Position numbers and translations under genes: made by a program. From Diplonema papillatum (Eukaryota > Euglenozoa > Diplonemea > Diplonemida > Diplonemidae), in NCBI GenBank assembly GCA_030068145.1, contig JAPJBO010000244.1, positions 186,001-250,000 of the forward strand: DNA of 64,000 nucleotides, given 5' to 3'. The notes beneath the pieces are model-generated. The model saw only the letters and a list, made by a program, of their open reading frames with translations. It made no database searches and was not told where the DNA came from. Below are positions 1 through 10,362 of this stretch, one piece after another; the first letter of the stretch is position 1; every line of letters starts with the position of its first letter.

Positions 1-249
1 GAACGAGCATGCTTCATGACGCACGACAGCCTACAACAGGCTGGTGCTTGCTCAGCAGATCCTGAGACAACCAGCTTCGGTTGCCTCATCGGAGCGCGGC
101 TCGTCGGCTTACGGGAGTGAACACACTGCCCGTGTACCCCGGGTTGCGGCGGACATAGGTTTCGTCGACTCTCACGAAACTTTGCTTTTAAGTATCCTTT
201 TCGACTCCCCTTCGTCCTGGACGAAGGAGGTGCATTGCCAGAGAAGTCA
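1..249. other. No gene seen
   Basis: I see no coding region, RNA gene or repeat in this left edge. Short ORFs here have no recognisable motif. Confidence 0.4.
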
Positions 250-382
250 CAGCCACATGCATAGCCGTATGCATACGTATGCATAGCCGTATGCAGCGCC
301 GTATGCGTATGCGTATGCGTATATGCGTAATGCGTATGCAGGTTTGGGCGCATACGCGTATGCAGCCGTATGCAGCCACCAT
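250..382. repeat. GTATGC-type microsatellite
   Basis: Irregular repetition of GTATGC/GCATAC and CGTATGC hexamers, partly palindromic, so it reads similarly on both strands. Low-complexity DNA; the His/Arg/Met-rich ORFs it creates are not genes. Confidence 0.8.
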
Positions 383-394
383 AGCCGGCCCCCC

Positions 395-600
395 CCCCGT
401 GCACAAGATGGATAGCCAAACCCCCTTGACTAAGATGGATAACGGGCGAGAATGCCAATCCATCTTAAACACGGGGGTGAGGTACCCCTGTGAAAAGTGA
501 CTACACTGTAGTCTACAGTGCCCCCCCTTGATTAAGATGGATACTGCCAAAACCCGAGTTTTTCATCCATCTTATGCACGGGGGAGGGTACGTACTCTCC
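395..600 (+). repeat. Inverted-repeat element with AAGATGGAT/ATCCATCTT arms (copy 1)
   Basis: Two successive modules each hold AAGATGGAT followed about 20-25 bases later by ATCCATCTT, so each can fold back on itself. Between them is a second hairpin, CACTGTAGTCTACAGTG. The whole block reappears in opposite orientation at about 53700-53860, where the small hairpin has a different loop (GAA instead of GTC) but the same stem. Probably a small non-autonomous transposable element. Confidence 0.6.
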
Positions 601-1020
601 AAATCTGCAAAACGACGGCAGGCGGACAAAAAGAGTCGTCCCTTTGGGATCTCGACATACGAGACACGAAGGCAGTCCTAGTGAACAGAGGTGCTGGCCC
701 ACGATCGCTGCTCCGCTGGTCAAGTTGCGAAAGTCCCCGAGGGCATGGTTCTGGCCGACCGCGCCAAGCTGATTCCACCACACAACTTTGGACTGCTAAA
801 CAGTGGTCCAAATTTGCAAACCTGTCGACAGGTTGAAGCGAGTACCCTGCTACGAACTAAAAACTGTCCCAAGCTGTCAGCAGGTAAAAAAGAAACGAAG
901 AAATGTGGAAACGGGTGGTTGCCTGGAGGCTTTCCGTATTGTTCTGCGGGTGGTGCGGGGACGACAGCTTGACAGTTTGATGCTTTGCAGTTTGTCTTCC
1001 TGTTAGTTTTAGAGTGCAAA
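601..1020. other. No gene seen
   Basis: Mixed-composition spacer. Several overlapping short ORFs on both strands have no conserved motif and no consistent codon bias. Confidence 0.4.
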
Positions 1021-1022
1021 TG

Positions 1023-1067
1023 TTTTTTTTTTTTTTTTTTTTTTTTTTTTGGGGGGGGGGGGGGGGG
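1023..1067. repeat. T28-G17 compound homopolymer
   Basis: A run of 28 T is joined directly to a run of 17 G and then six A. Long G-runs recur elsewhere in the window (4181-4199, 40754-40778) and several mark transposon ends. Confidence 0.9.
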
Positions 1068-1180
1068 AAAAAAGTTCGCTGAAACTCCGCTTGAAACTCC
1101 GAGATTTATGAAGTCTCCGGGCTTCTGGTAAACCGGAAATCCTGGGGTTCTTGCTTTTCGCTACGCGTGCGTTGGGGGGG

Positions 1181-1262
1181 CGGTAAATCTTAGTTTGTCA
1201 ATGCTTAGGCAGGACACTGCCTCTCGTGCATGTTTGATGCTGGCACCAAGTCTTGGGGGGAC
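1181..1262. repeat. Three-hairpin element, copy A
   Basis: Contains AATCTTAGTTT, then AGGCAG-gaca-CTGCCT (6-bp stem, 4-nt loop), CTCGTGCATGTTTGATGC and a GATGC..GCACC remnant of the second hairpin. Other copies lie at 3697, 12383, 12846, 36843 and 62590. In minus-strand sense the AATCTTAG block reads CTAAGATT followed by a C-run, which resembles a branch site plus polypyrimidine tract. Confidence 0.6.
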
Positions 1263-1299
1263 TTTGTCGGTCGTTGTTAACGTAGAGTAACGAGCAGAG

Positions 1300-1960
1300 A
1301 ACTGGTGTGACTTTCCCCCCCCCTCTCCCTCAGACAGCCCACCTGGAGGGGGTTGGATCCTTTGGGAGGTATTCTCTACCGGCGGGTGTTGCTTGAATTC
1401 GCCCCCCCCCTCCTCCCGACGGCAGCTTTTGACAGACTAGCTCACCCAGAGGGGTGGTTGGTTCCTCCCAGGTAGGGTCCACCGCTCGGGATGTTGCATG
1501 GGTTTGGAAAAGAACGGCGGTTTTACTTGTGGCTCTGACGACCCCAGGCGGGGGGTGTGTCTTCCGACGACGCGGACAAATGAATAGTTGGGGGGGGGCG
1601 GGGGTTTTTCTCTTGTGGAGTGAATGTTCGCTTGTGTTTTCCAACGACAGTCGTCTGCCAGGGTAAAAGCTTCCGTTTTCTGGCGAGCTTGCGTGCGAGA
1701 CGAACCAAGCGTGTAAACGCTCTTTTTTGAGCGCTTGGGACACTTGTTGCTTCTATCGGAAAACCCCGTGCAGCAAGTCCACGTGCTTCGCAACTAAACT
1801 GTCATGCAGCCGGCGCCATTGTGGTTGCACTAAGCCAAAACTGGCACACGCACTGGGCTATTTGATTACGTGGTTGGACTTCAATTTTGCGTGGTGACGC
1901 AAGTACGCCGGTGCACCTTTTACCCTCAACGACAGCGAATGGCAACTAGCCCACCCGAAG
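1300..1960. other. Spacer with a degenerate internal duplication
   Basis: No gene seen. The segment around 1338-1375 (CACCTGGAGGGGGTTGGATC) has a diverged relative at 1443-1480 (CACCCAGAGGGGTGGTTGG). Homopolymer C/G runs are frequent. ORFs on both strands look random. Confidence 0.4.
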
Positions 1961-1974
1961 GTAGCTGATTATTT

Positions 1975-2062
1975 TTAGAGTTAAAGTTCGCTTGAAATTC
2001 CGGGGGGGTTAGGGTCTCCGTGTGACCGTTCATGAACGGGTTCTCTTAGAGCAAGCAAGGGC
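1975..2062 (-). repeat. Intron-end element, copy 1
   Basis: In minus-strand sense: GAACCCGTTCATGAACGG (holding the palindrome CCGTTCATGAACGG), TCACACGGAGACCCTAACC, then TTTCAAGCGAACTTTAACTC. The same order of blocks occurs at 27184-27262, 36612-36690 and 45816-45895, in each case on the strand of the nearby gene. At 27.2 kb it abuts a 3' splice site and at 45.8 kb it lies within an intron. Confidence 0.6.
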
Positions 2063-2560
2063 TTTTTGTTTGTGTTGCCGACAATCAACCGAGGTTGATG
2101 TACAGTCTGATGTCTTTCGACTTTTTTTGGCCATCCTTGCTCTTGGTATCAATATTGTTTGTGCTTCCGACGTTCCCGTACGGGCGTACAGATTGGTGTC
2201 TTTCGACCGTTGTGCTTGTGAAGTCCAGCTTTTTTTTAGAGTTAAAGTTTTGTTTTTCTTCCTTTTTCCTTTTTTGGCTGACGCCCTCTAGAATAGTGGT
2301 GGCAGAAGACGTGCAGACGTGCGCACGCCTGCGCTTGCAGACTTACGAAACGCAGACGCAGACGCGACTGCAGTCTGGAGCGCTTTGTGTTGCCGACAAT
2401 CGACCGGGGTTGATGTACAGCCTTTTTGTGTTTCCGACGACCCCGAATGGACGTACAGATTGGTGTCTTTCGACCTTTTGTATGCTTGTGGAGTTCAGCT
2501 TAGTACGTGCTTGTGGTGATCGGTGGGGTTCCCAAAAACAAATGTTTTGTGTAATCGTAT
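2063..2560. repeat. Diverged tandem duplication of about 320 bp
   Basis: Blocks GTGTTGCCGACAATC, GGTTGATGTACAG and ACAGATTGGTGTCTTTCGAC occur in the same order at about 2070-2210 and 2386-2480. A fragment (TGTTTCCGACGATCCCG) recurs at 3947. No coding function is apparent. Confidence 0.6.
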
Positions 2561-2567
2561 CTTCGGG

Positions 2568-3287
2568 CTAGACTTGATCTCGTGCATTCGCCAAGTGGCC
2601 CATTCTGTTGCTTTTCCGCTGGGCTCCTGATAGCGGACTCGCGCCGTAGGCCTTGCCGTTGACGCAAATTCCGACAGCGCCTCTGCCTTCTTTTTCCAGG
2701 TAGCTTCCATCGGTTGCTACTCTGACGACATCGCCGCTTGCTTCAGCTTCTCTGAGCGCTCTCTCGGTCCACGTGATGACATAGGGCTTTCGCACCCTCC
2801 GCGGTGGGCGCAGCTCGAATCCGGTTGCTGGGATTCTGCCTTCCGTCAGGTCGGGGTGGGCGGCCAGGTAAGCCCTTACCTTTTGCTGTTCAGCGAAATC
2901 CTTTATCGGTGTCATTCCGTATCCAAAGGAGCAGGCCGGATATCCTGAGATTCCATTGCTTCCATGGTGTTTTGGGATGAGCTTTGTGTAAGCGGCTTGC
3001 AGCTTGGGGTGCGTCGGGTCGAAGCACTTTGAGACTGCCTGTATGGCGAGCGTTGGCAGCGCATAGCTTCTGTAGAGCTCACTCTTGCCTCGAGTGGAGC
3101 AGTAGTAGGACTGCGAGATCATCGCACAGACTCTGCTGAAGCGTTCGACTCTTTTCCGATTACGTGCACAGGATGTGTGGTCGTTGTCTCCGTGTAGGCA
3201 TCCCCCGAGAAGTCTAGTGGACAGCCGCGTCGTCACCGTGCCGAGACCGGGAACCGGTATTTTGCTGACCCTCGAAGCGACCACCAC
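2568..3287 (-). pseudogene. Retroelement fragment with N-terminal half of an RNase H domain
   Basis: The 239-residue minus-strand frame ends in DVVRVATDGSYLEKEG followed by GAVGICVNG. This is the first beta-hairpin of an RNase H domain with its first catalytic Asp (TDGS), as found downstream of reverse transcriptase in many non-LTR elements. The frame then stops, so the remaining catalytic Glu and Asp residues are absent. The 150 residues before it (a segment around SKCFDPTHPKLQAAY) would be the RT-to-RNase H connection of such an element; no RT motifs remain. I read it as a dead, truncated retrotransposon. The complementary C-terminal half of a similar domain lies at 27412-28240, but the two pieces are too far apart to be one gene. 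Confidence 0.6.
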
Positions 3288-3696
3288 AAGCTTTCTTCGG
3301 GCCAGCTTAAAGCCCTTGCTTGCTTTTTTTTTTTTTTTCCTTTTTCCGGGCAGAAAGCCCCCTTAACTCTGGGTCAACGGTCAACAGCCACTATTCGACA
3401 CACTCTGTGATTTTTCTTTTTTCGTGCTCGCGGACCCTTGCCATTTTCTGACGAACCGTTAAGAAAGTTTACTGATGAGTGGACTCTGGCGCCACACAGC
3501 GCGCACAGGTCCCACCCCAGATACGGGCCTCTTTTGAACATGAACAGATCGCTTCTCTTCGGGTTAGAACTCTCCCCATCGGATCCCCCGAAAAAGCTCG
3601 AGCTGGCCTTCCTTCCTTCTCTCCCGGCTAGTTCGATAACTCTGTGCTGTCCAGCGTAAGCCAGACACACAAGGCAGAACTCATTCCCGGGGGGCG
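3288..3696. other. No gene seen
   Basis: Contains a T15 run near 3327-3341. Short ORFs on both strands have no recognisable motifs. Confidence 0.4.
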
Positions 3697-3790
3697 GGAA
3701 TCTTAGTTTAGTGTTTGGGCAGGATCCTGCCTCTCATGTATGTTTGATGCAAGCATCAAAGTCTCAAAGTCTTCTTCGAGGGAATGCAGA
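3697..3790. repeat. Three-hairpin element, copy B
   Basis: Follows a G-run and reads GAATCTTAGTTTA, then GGGCAG-gatc-CTGCCT, then TTGATGC-AA-GCATCAA (perfect 7-bp stem) and AGTCTTCTTCGAGGGAA. It preserves the first two hairpins; the third is slightly broken. Confidence 0.65.
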
Positions 3791-4180
3791 GTTTTGGATT
3801 ATTCTTTTCTGTTCCTCCGCTTTTTTCTTTCGTTCTCGACAGCTTTTTTCATTTGCCGGTGGTAATGTTGGACTTTGTGGTGCCGTAGAGTAGTCGCTCT
3901 TGGGGAGGGGATTGGCCACGAACTTTACTAATGGTGTATTGTTTTGTGTTTCCGACGATCCCGTTCGGGGTGCACAGATGGGAGTTCAATTTATTTCGTT
4001 TGTTGCTTTTTCTCTTCCGCAAGGTATTGTATAGGAATCTCCCAGACCCGGTAAGCTGGCCAGGTTCGGTCAGGATAAAAAAGAGGTCGTGCACAATGGC
4101 ACTGCCGACAAGCCAAGCTGAGGAAAAACGGCTTCACAGGGAAGCCGTGTCTCGTGGCGGTGAAATAAATCAAGCCTAAA

Positions 4181-4337
4181 GGGGGGGGGGGCGGGGGGGG
4201 ATCGAATGATAACAGTTATTTGACACACGTCTGGTTGTCTAAAAACACTACCACTATTTGATCCTGCTACTGTTCGGCTACCCGAAACTTTTTTAGTATT
4301 CGGCAAATCGAATAATAAGACAGGTGTTATTATTCGA
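4181..4337. repeat. G-run and 11-bp-arm hairpin
   Basis: A G-rich tract (4181-4199) is followed by a perfect inverted repeat: TCGAATAATAA at 4308-4318, 8-nt loop, TTATTATTCGA at 4327-4337. No gene context tells what it does. Confidence 0.6.
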
Positions 4338-4359
4338 CCCCACCCCTTTATGCTAAACA

Positions 4360-4421
4360 TGAGTAGTTGGCAGCATCCGACATGAAACTTACCAAAGCAG
4401 GTGAGTTCCGCTGGTGCGCAC
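4360..4421 (+). repeat. Repeated first-exon-like block, copy 1
   Basis: Reads AGTTGGCAGC, then ATG (4382) coding M-K-L-T-K-A, then AAAGCAG followed at 4401 by GTGAGT, a consensus splice donor. A diverged copy on the minus strand at about 55930-55995 keeps AGTTGGCAGC, the ATG, the LTKA peptide and a donor (GTAAGT). It could be a duplicated short first exon; if read through, both copies also encode FRWCA. No downstream exon was found. Confidence 0.4.
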
Positions 4422-5090
4422 AGTTCACGAATCGCGCCATGCCAATTTTTTTTTAACGCTGACCTCTCTGACCGGATTTCAACCCCTATGTTAACCCTGC
4501 TCCGCCGACTGGGTAGTCTTTCTTTTTGGGGTCCTTTTTTTTCTCCCCCCCACTCACCCAGCAATTTTCTTCTTTTTCCCGAAACCCGAAGAAATGTTGG
4601 GGGAAACCACTTCAGTTGTGCTGGGAGGGGTGGGGGTCGGGCAACGCTAGGGGTAAGTGGAAGACTGCGGAAGTTGTCGTGGGAGCTGATGACGACGTTT
4701 TAGCTGTGGAAGCCGAAGGAGGTTGCACTCGCTGCGGAGGTTGGTGAACCTAGCCACAGCACTGTTAGGCTGCAAGGCTTGTGGTTCGTCCCAGTACAGG
4801 TGCTGCAGGGTCAACTCGCGTACCAGGATCGAAAGCGGGTTGTGTTGTCTTTTTTGCTGAGTGCGAATGCCGAGAGCCGTGCAACGCTTGCTTGTGGTGG
4901 TGGTGCACGAAGGCGAGTGGGCAAGAACCCGAAGGAATCGCGCGTTCAAAAATTCTTACGTGCTGGCATCGCCGCCGCACGGCGCGGCAACTTGAGAAGC
5001 AACTTCAGGAGAAAAGCGGGGGGGTCCGGTGGTGCTCCCCGCGAATGCACAACAAAAGAGCTCTGTGTGTGCTAGAAAGACGGACAGTCG
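4422..5090. other. No gene seen
   Basis: Spacer downstream (in the kinase's sense) of the kinase gene. ORFs are short, overlapping and without motifs. Unlike the other host genes here, I found no degenerate copies of the kinase 3' end. Confidence 0.4.
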
Positions 5091-5094
5091 CGCA

Positions 5095-5215
5095 GCGGGC
5101 AATCGACGCATTTGTTTGTGCCGTACGTATGAAACCCCGGTTTTGAGTGATTTAGCAAACAGCGCGCTGCCATCCGACATTTTGTTTATATGGACAAGCA
5201 AGCTTGTTACCATAA
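5095..5215 (+). repeat. Dispersed repeat, partner of 37955-38050
   Basis: GGTTTTGAGTGATTTA, GCGCGCTGCCATCCGACA and ACAAGCAAGCTTGTTACCAT occur here in order and again in inverse orientation at 37955-38050 with about a dozen differences. Probably a small mobile element. Confidence 0.6.
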
Positions 5216-5443
5216 AAAAGACTGCGGCCGGTGATTGGGCATCCTGTGACCACGTGTTTTGGATGCGTCTTTGCCGCGCTTGACGAATCTACAAACAGGG
5301 TGTGCTGTTCTTCGGGGGGAAACAATTTTTGTTTTCCATGCGCACGCAGCACTGCCCGGCTGCATTGTCCAACCGCAATGTGCCAGCACCGAAGGATAGC
5401 CGATGGAAATTTCCCTTCGGTGAGGTGCTTGCAAAGGCGCCGC

Positions 5444-8400
5444 TTATTTAGACGACTCGGAGGCTGCCACGGGGGACGACGGGTTGGCCGTCGGCGACGA
5501 CTCTGGCGACATCGTCGTGTAGCTCCGGCGGCGCTGCGAGGACGGGGACACAGCGACGGCGTGGCTGGGAGTGCCGGCCGAGGACGGCGAGGGGAACGCG
5601 CGCTCAGAGCAGCGCGGGGACGTCAGCTTCGAGGCCGGTTGCGGGGCGGCGGCGCACGGCGGCGGCGGAGACACGCCGCCGACGAGCGATTGGGAGGGCG
5701 AGGAGTTGCCCGAGGACGCAGCGAGGAGCAACTCGACGGAGCACTCCCTGCGGGAGGGGCCGCTGGCTGGGGCGGGCCCGGCACCGCTGAGGCGGAAGCG
5801 GCGCTGGCCGGTGGGTGAGGCGACGAACATGGTCTGCCGACGCTTCACCACCTTCATCTCCCGCGGCGTCCCGGTCGCGAGGTTGTAGTACGCGACGCTG
5901 TGCGGTGAGCCCCCCGACTGCAGCGCGCCGTTCGACGTCGCCAAAAAGTCGGTCTGCGCCTCCTCCGACAGCGGCTCCAGCCGCAGCTTCCGCACCAGCG
6001 GGCTCCGGGGGGTCCCGGAAGACATCGGCGACTTCGGGTACGACAACGACGCGGACCCCGTCGCACTCCTCTTCTGACACGGGCTCTCGCTCCCGAGGAG
6101 CAGAGTCGACGGGTCGAGCGTGTTCGACCGCGGGAAGAACAGGTTGTACCCCGGCGAGTTGTCCGCGAATCCGCTGTTGCTGCTGGCGTTCGCGCTGCCG
6201 CTCTCTTCTCCGGGGGCGGACGCTGCGAGGGGGTCATCGCCGGAGGGCGCCTCCGCCGCCGGGACCGCGTGGTCGCACGGCGGCGGCTCGTACAGGGTCA
6301 ACCCCACGTCATCATCGAGGACGGTGCACACGGGGGGTGGCTTGCAACCGGGAGAGCTGAACCTCCGCGGTTGGACGCCGACGAGACTTGATAGCCCGCT
6401 CGGCTTCGAGCCCCCGTGGACGGCGGGCGGCGCGGGCGAAGACCCCACCTCCCCCGGAGAGGGCTTCGCAACCGCCACAACCGGCTCGCTCAGCGAGTAC
6501 CGGTAGAACGATCCGCCGAATTCGACGGCGGCGGCGTCTCCGTCCGGAGACGGGGCCGCGGCGCACACCAAGGCGGCGGCGACCGCCGCCGCCGCGCCGG
6601 GCAGGCCCGCGGCCGGCGGCCCGCGCAGGCGCGGGTCGCTCATCTTCATCGAGTACCGGCGCTTCGCCTTCGACAGCATCTCGAGCCGCGCCTTCAGCAG
6701 CGCGACGTTGCGGCCCTTGAGGAACGCGTTTTGGATCTCAGCAGGCGTCACGCTCACGATGCTCTTGCTGCGCGACCGGTTCCCCCCGGTCGGCGTGAAC
6801 GACTGCCCAGGCGGCGGCGCGAGCGTAGGCGTCCCGAGCGAAAATTCGGGGCATCCGCCGCCCGCCGCCGGCTGCGTGAACGCCGACGGCGACAACCCGA
6901 GGTACCCCGGGGAATACCGGGTTGAAACCAGCGGGGTCAGCGGCATGCCGGAAGGGGAGTTGGACACCCACCCGTGCTGGGCCAACTCCTCCATGTCGAT
7001 ACGGCACGCCGGGTCCTTCGTGAGCAGCCGCAGGAGCACGTCTTGGAGGAACGGGTCCAAGTCTTCCCCGTTCGCTGTTTTTTCGGGCAAATCGAGCGGC
7101 TCGCTCGTGATGCGCGCGACCATGGCCTTCCGGCTGGCGGACGAAAAAAACGGCAGCTTCCCGTACACGAAGCAATACAGCGTGACGCCCATCGCCCACA
7201 TGTCGACCGCGAACCCGCTGACGCCGTTGCGCGAGGTCCTCGAGTGGAGCGATTCCGGGGGTAAAAACGCGGGGGTGCCCTCCGTGTCGAGGAGGCGGTC
7301 GTCGTCTTCGATGATCGCGCTGACTCCGAAGTCGGACAGCTTCAGGGTGCCGTCGGCGTCGAGGAGGCAGTTCTCGGGCTTGATGTCCCTGTGGACCACG
7401 CCGTTGCGGTACGAGCAGCGTACCGCGGACACGAGGCACCTGAAGTACTTCTTCGTGGCGGCCAAAGTGAACGGCGGCGTCTCGGACCGCCCCTCTGAGT
7501 CGATCTTCATCAGGCAGCCGCCCTTCGCGTACTGGAGCACCATGTACATCTTCCCGCCCTCCTCGTCGTCGATCACCTCGTAGAGGGACACGATGTTTTT
7601 GTGCCGCAGCTTCTTCATGATCGCGACTTCCTGCTGCGCCAGCTCGAGGGCGACCGCCGACTTCTTGCGGAGCACGGATTTGTTCAGGATTTTGATCGCG
7701 TAGAGCTTCGTGGGGTCGGTGACGAGTTGGACCAGCTTCACCTTGCCGTATGACCCGCGGCCGAGCTCGTCGATGAGGGCGTATTGGTTGATGTACTTGT
7801 TGCCTTCCTCGTCGGTTTCCTTGCGGAGCTCGCGCGTCTCGGTTACTTCGTACGGGACTGGATCATCGGAATCGGAGTCGGATACAGCGTGTGCTTCGTC
7901 GGTGTCTTCGGTGATCGCTTCCGTCAGCAGGGAGAGACCCGACCCTGGCGAGGAGAGGGTGACGCCTTGGATCATCATGTTCGCGGAGGATGACGACGTG
8001 GTGGTGTTGGTCGCTGTGACGGTCGTGTTGCCGGTGCTCCCGCTGCCGTACCGCTGCGACTCGCTCGTTTCCTCGACGGGCGACGGGGTATGCCGCGAGG
8101 AGAACGAGTTGTTCGAGCTGAGCAACGACTGCGACGACGGCAGTCGGCAGAACACCGGGACGCCGTGGTGGTGCGTCTTGTCCGTCGGGCTGTTTCCCCC
8201 CGGCAGCGCGCCGCCGCCCGCGGCCGGCTGGCTGCCGCTGCTGTGCTGGCTGAGCGCGGACAGCAGGAAGCTCCCGCCGTGCCCGGCCACGCCGCCCGGG
8301 CGAAAAGATGCGTTGAGCGACGAAGACGAGCTGTCACGGCTCAGCGGCTCCCGGCACACGGCTCCGCAGAATGACACGTTGCGCTTGCGCAGGTGTTTTT

Positions 8401-8914
8401 CGGTGGGTTCTCCGTCCTCGTCGTCGTCGCCTTGCGCGAGCACCCTATGAGGGACCAGCGGCGCGACCGCAACGGCGGGCCTCGCGGCCCGCTTCAGAAC
8501 GCCTTGGGTGGCGATACCGGACTCGGTGATGGAAGGCGGGCGGTGCGACTGCCGCCGGCCGCGGCGCGACGCCTGCTTGCCGCCGACCGTTTCCAGCAGC
8601 GCGCGGGCCGCGGCGCAGCCGGCCGCGAGGCGCCGGGCGGTCGCGTCGAGGAGGCAGTTGTGCTGCGGCCGCGGCGGGGAGAGCCTTTTTTCGAGCCGCG
8701 CCAGCTTCTTCACGAACTGGTCCCCCGCAGAGCGGGCGGCGTCGGTCTCGCCCTCGGTGACGAACCGGGTGAGGCACACCGTCAGCTCCGCCAGCACGTC
8801 GACGGCCGCATTCAGCTGCTCGAAACTTTCCTTCAGCGCGGCCGCCACGCCCGATGCGTCGGCGTCCACCGCACCTTTTTTTGACACGTCGATGGTGGCA
8901 TCGCTCAGCAGCAT
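5444..8914 (-). CDS. CaMKK / SNF1-activating-type Ser/Thr protein kinase
   Basis: A 1,156-residue single-exon kinase with one catalytic domain (about residues 375-650). Seen directly: glycine loop GRGSYGKV (~383), lysine in YAIKIL, HRDIKPEN (~506), SDFGVS (~527) and TPAFLPPES, where the usual APE is PPE. After the kinase fold, VTPAEIQNAF resembles the start of the regulatory segment of CaM-kinase kinases and of yeast Sak1/Tos3/Elm1, which phosphorylate the activation loop of AMPK/SNF1 kinases. Assignment to that group is from family knowledge. The first 300 residues and last 500 are Ser/Pro/Ala-rich and probably disordered; YEVTETRELRKETDEEGNKY precedes the kinase core. An upstream in-frame ATG at 9034 would add 40 residues through an A-run (KKKKK). 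I prefer the ATG at 8914 because codon bias starts there. No introns are apparent. Confidence 0.85.
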   Translation of the reverse strand: MLLSDATIDVSKKGAVDADASGVAAALKESFEQLNAAVDVLAELTVCLTRFVTEGETDAARSAGDQFVKKLARLEKRLSPPRPQHNCLLDATARRLAAGCAAARALLETVGGKQASRRGRRQSHRPPSITESGIATQGVLKRAARPAVAVAPLVPHRVLAQGDDDEDGEPTEKHLRKRNVSFCGAVCREPLSRDSSSSSLNASFRPGGVAGHGGSFLLSALSQHSSGSQPAAGGGALPGGNSPTDKTHHHGVPVFCRLPSSQSLLSSNNSFSSRHTPSPVEETSESQRYGSGSTGNTTVTATNTTTSSSSANMMIQGVTLSSPGSGLSLLTEAITEDTDEAHAVSDSDSDDPVPYEVTETRELRKETDEEGNKYINQYALIDELGRGSYGKVKLVQLVTDPTKLYAIKILNKSVLRKKSAVALELAQQEVAIMKKLRHKNIVSLYEVIDDEEGGKMYMVLQYAKGGCLMKIDSEGRSETPPFTLAATKKYFRCLVSAVRCSYRNGVVHRDIKPENCLLDADGTLKLSDFGVSAIIEDDDRLLDTEGTPAFLPPESLHSRTSRNGVSGFAVDMWAMGVTLYCFVYGKLPFFSSASRKAMVARITSEPLDLPEKTANGEDLDPFLQDVLLRLLTKDPACRIDMEELAQHGWVSNSPSGMPLTPLVSTRYSPGYLGLSPSAFTQPAAGGGCPEFSLGTPTLAPPPGQSFTPTGGNRSRSKSIVSVTPAEIQNAFLKGRNVALLKARLEMLSKAKRRYSMKMSDPRLRGPPAAGLPGAAAAVAAALVCAAAPSPDGDAAAVEFGGSFYRYSLSEPVVAVAKPSPGEVGSSPAPPAVHGGSKPSGLSSLVGVQPRRFSSPGCKPPPVCTVLDDDVGLTLYEPPPCDHAVPAAEAPSGDDPLAASAPGEESGSANASSNSGFADNSPGYNLFFPRSNTLDPSTLLLGSESPCQKRSATGSASLSYPKSPMSSGTPRSPLVRKLRLEPLSEEAQTDFLATSNGALQSGGSPHSVAYYNLATGTPREMKVVKRRQTMFVASPTGQRRFRLSGAGPAPASGPSRRECSVELLLAASSGNSSPSQSLVGGVSPPPPCAAAPQPASKLTSPRCSERAFPSPSSAGTPSHAVAVSPSSQRRRSYTTMSPESSPTANPSSPVAASESSK

Positions 8915-10135
8915 CAGTTTTGGGCGAAGTGCAAACGACGGGCGATCCCCCTCACGAGTTTCCGTTTCTTCTTTTCTGGACGGGATGAGCAAACCCCCGG
9001 AGAGATACAAGTGTTTTTTTTTTTTTTTCTGCAAACTCGTCGGAGTATGGACTAAATCTTCTAAGATCTTCGATCTTTTTTTTTTTTTTTTTGCGACGAC
9101 AAGAAAACGACGAAGCGGAAAAAAAAAGGGAAAGAGTATGTTTTGTTTGGGAGTGTTGTTTTATTTTTCCTTTATTTTTCTGCTGCTATCTATCAAAATG
9201 CCCCCGTGCGTGCGCCTGTGATCCGTTTTCTTTTGTGTGCTAAAAGCTGGCAAACCCTCCTCAAGGTTCGGCTTCTCTTCGGGTTTTTTTTTCTCTTTTA
9301 TATTTTGTGAGTTGTCTCTTCTCCTTCTTCTTTTCCTTTCGTTTCTTTGCGAGAGAAGCTACAAAAAACAAAAGCGATGAAGACAAACGCGGGGGTGAGG
9401 GGGAGGAGAAAGGAATGAGAAAGAGAAAGAGACCCCAAGTAGAACCCAAATGGACGCGAGGCGCTCAGAAGGCCGGCAAGAGAGTAACAATGATGAGAAG
9501 ACCGAATCCAGCTAGGGCGGGAGAAGGGAGAGTGGCGATTACACCCCGAAACAAGGATGAGGCGCTGACGGGGCAGATAGATGCCTGTTGTTTTAATTTT
9601 TCGTTTTTTCTTGTTTTTTTGGATTTGTTGCTGTTGCTTTTTTTCCCTTTCCTTAACAGAAATACAGCTTCAATAAATATATGCCGCTTCAGGGCCTTCT
9701 TTTTTTTCCCCCTTTTGTGATGGTTACGGCTTGTTTTCCTTCGGTTGTTTTTGCTTTCGTTTTTGTTGTGTTTCAAAACGACGATGTGTCCTCTTTTTTC
9801 TTCTTCTTTCAACTTGATTTGATCTTGTCGTGTGCGTGTGTGTGTGTGTTAAGATGAAGGCGATAACGTCCTTTTTGGCAAGGCTGGAAGACCGAAATGT
9901 TTCTGTTCTTCCTTCCTTTTTCTTTCTTTTCCTGTTCGTTGTGGGAGGTTCAAAGAAGCCGACAGAGCTGGCGCCCTGGTTGGCGATGGTCGTTCGGTGG
10001 TAGTGGTTTGACCTCTCAACGCGGCCAGTTTTTTGGGACCACTGGCTGGCGAAGAGTCCGCCTGCAATAGTTGCTCTGAGCAGACCGCCCATATATTACA
10101 TATCTGTATGCATAAGTTCTCAACGGTTTGGGGCA
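8915..10135. other. Spacer upstream of the kinase gene
   Basis: T-rich and GA/CT-rich spacer with many homopolymers (for example 9079-9092) and a (GT)n tract at 9833-9849. AAGATCTTCGATCTT near 9063 is an imperfect palindrome that recurs as AAGATCTGCGATCTT near 13599. It should hold the kinase 5' UTR and splice-leader addition site, but none can be picked out with confidence. Confidence 0.4.
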
Positions 10136-10139
10136 AAAA

Positions 10140-10362
10140 CTTGCACTCTAAAAAAACAACATAAACGATGCCGTCTCAGGATCGAGGGAAGTCATTTTGG
10201 CTCCCACGGCACTCCCCGAACGAGAAATCAAAGATTATGGGTTCAGGGGGGAGTACATTCGCAAGGCTGAAACTTGAAGGAATTGACGGAATGACACCAC
10301 CAGGCGTGGAGTATGCGGCTTAATTTGACTCAACACGGGGAAATTTACTAGGTCAGCACAGG
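10140..10362 (+). rRNA. 18S rRNA fragment (3' major domain)
   Basis: Contains GGGGGGAGTACATTCGCAAG, GAAACTTGAAGGAATTGACG, GGCTTAATTTGACTCAACAC and GGGGAAATTTACTAGGTC, the universally conserved region around helix 30-32 of small-subunit rRNA. GACGGAATGACACCACC is of kinetoplastid/euglenozoan type. Similarity stops abruptly at about 10362 where unrelated repeat sequence begins, so this is a displaced fragment, not a working rRNA gene. Confidence 0.85.

Noticed and set aside
5231..8884. ORFs opposite or out of frame with the kinase
   Set aside because: Same reason: low-complexity shadows of the kinase frame.
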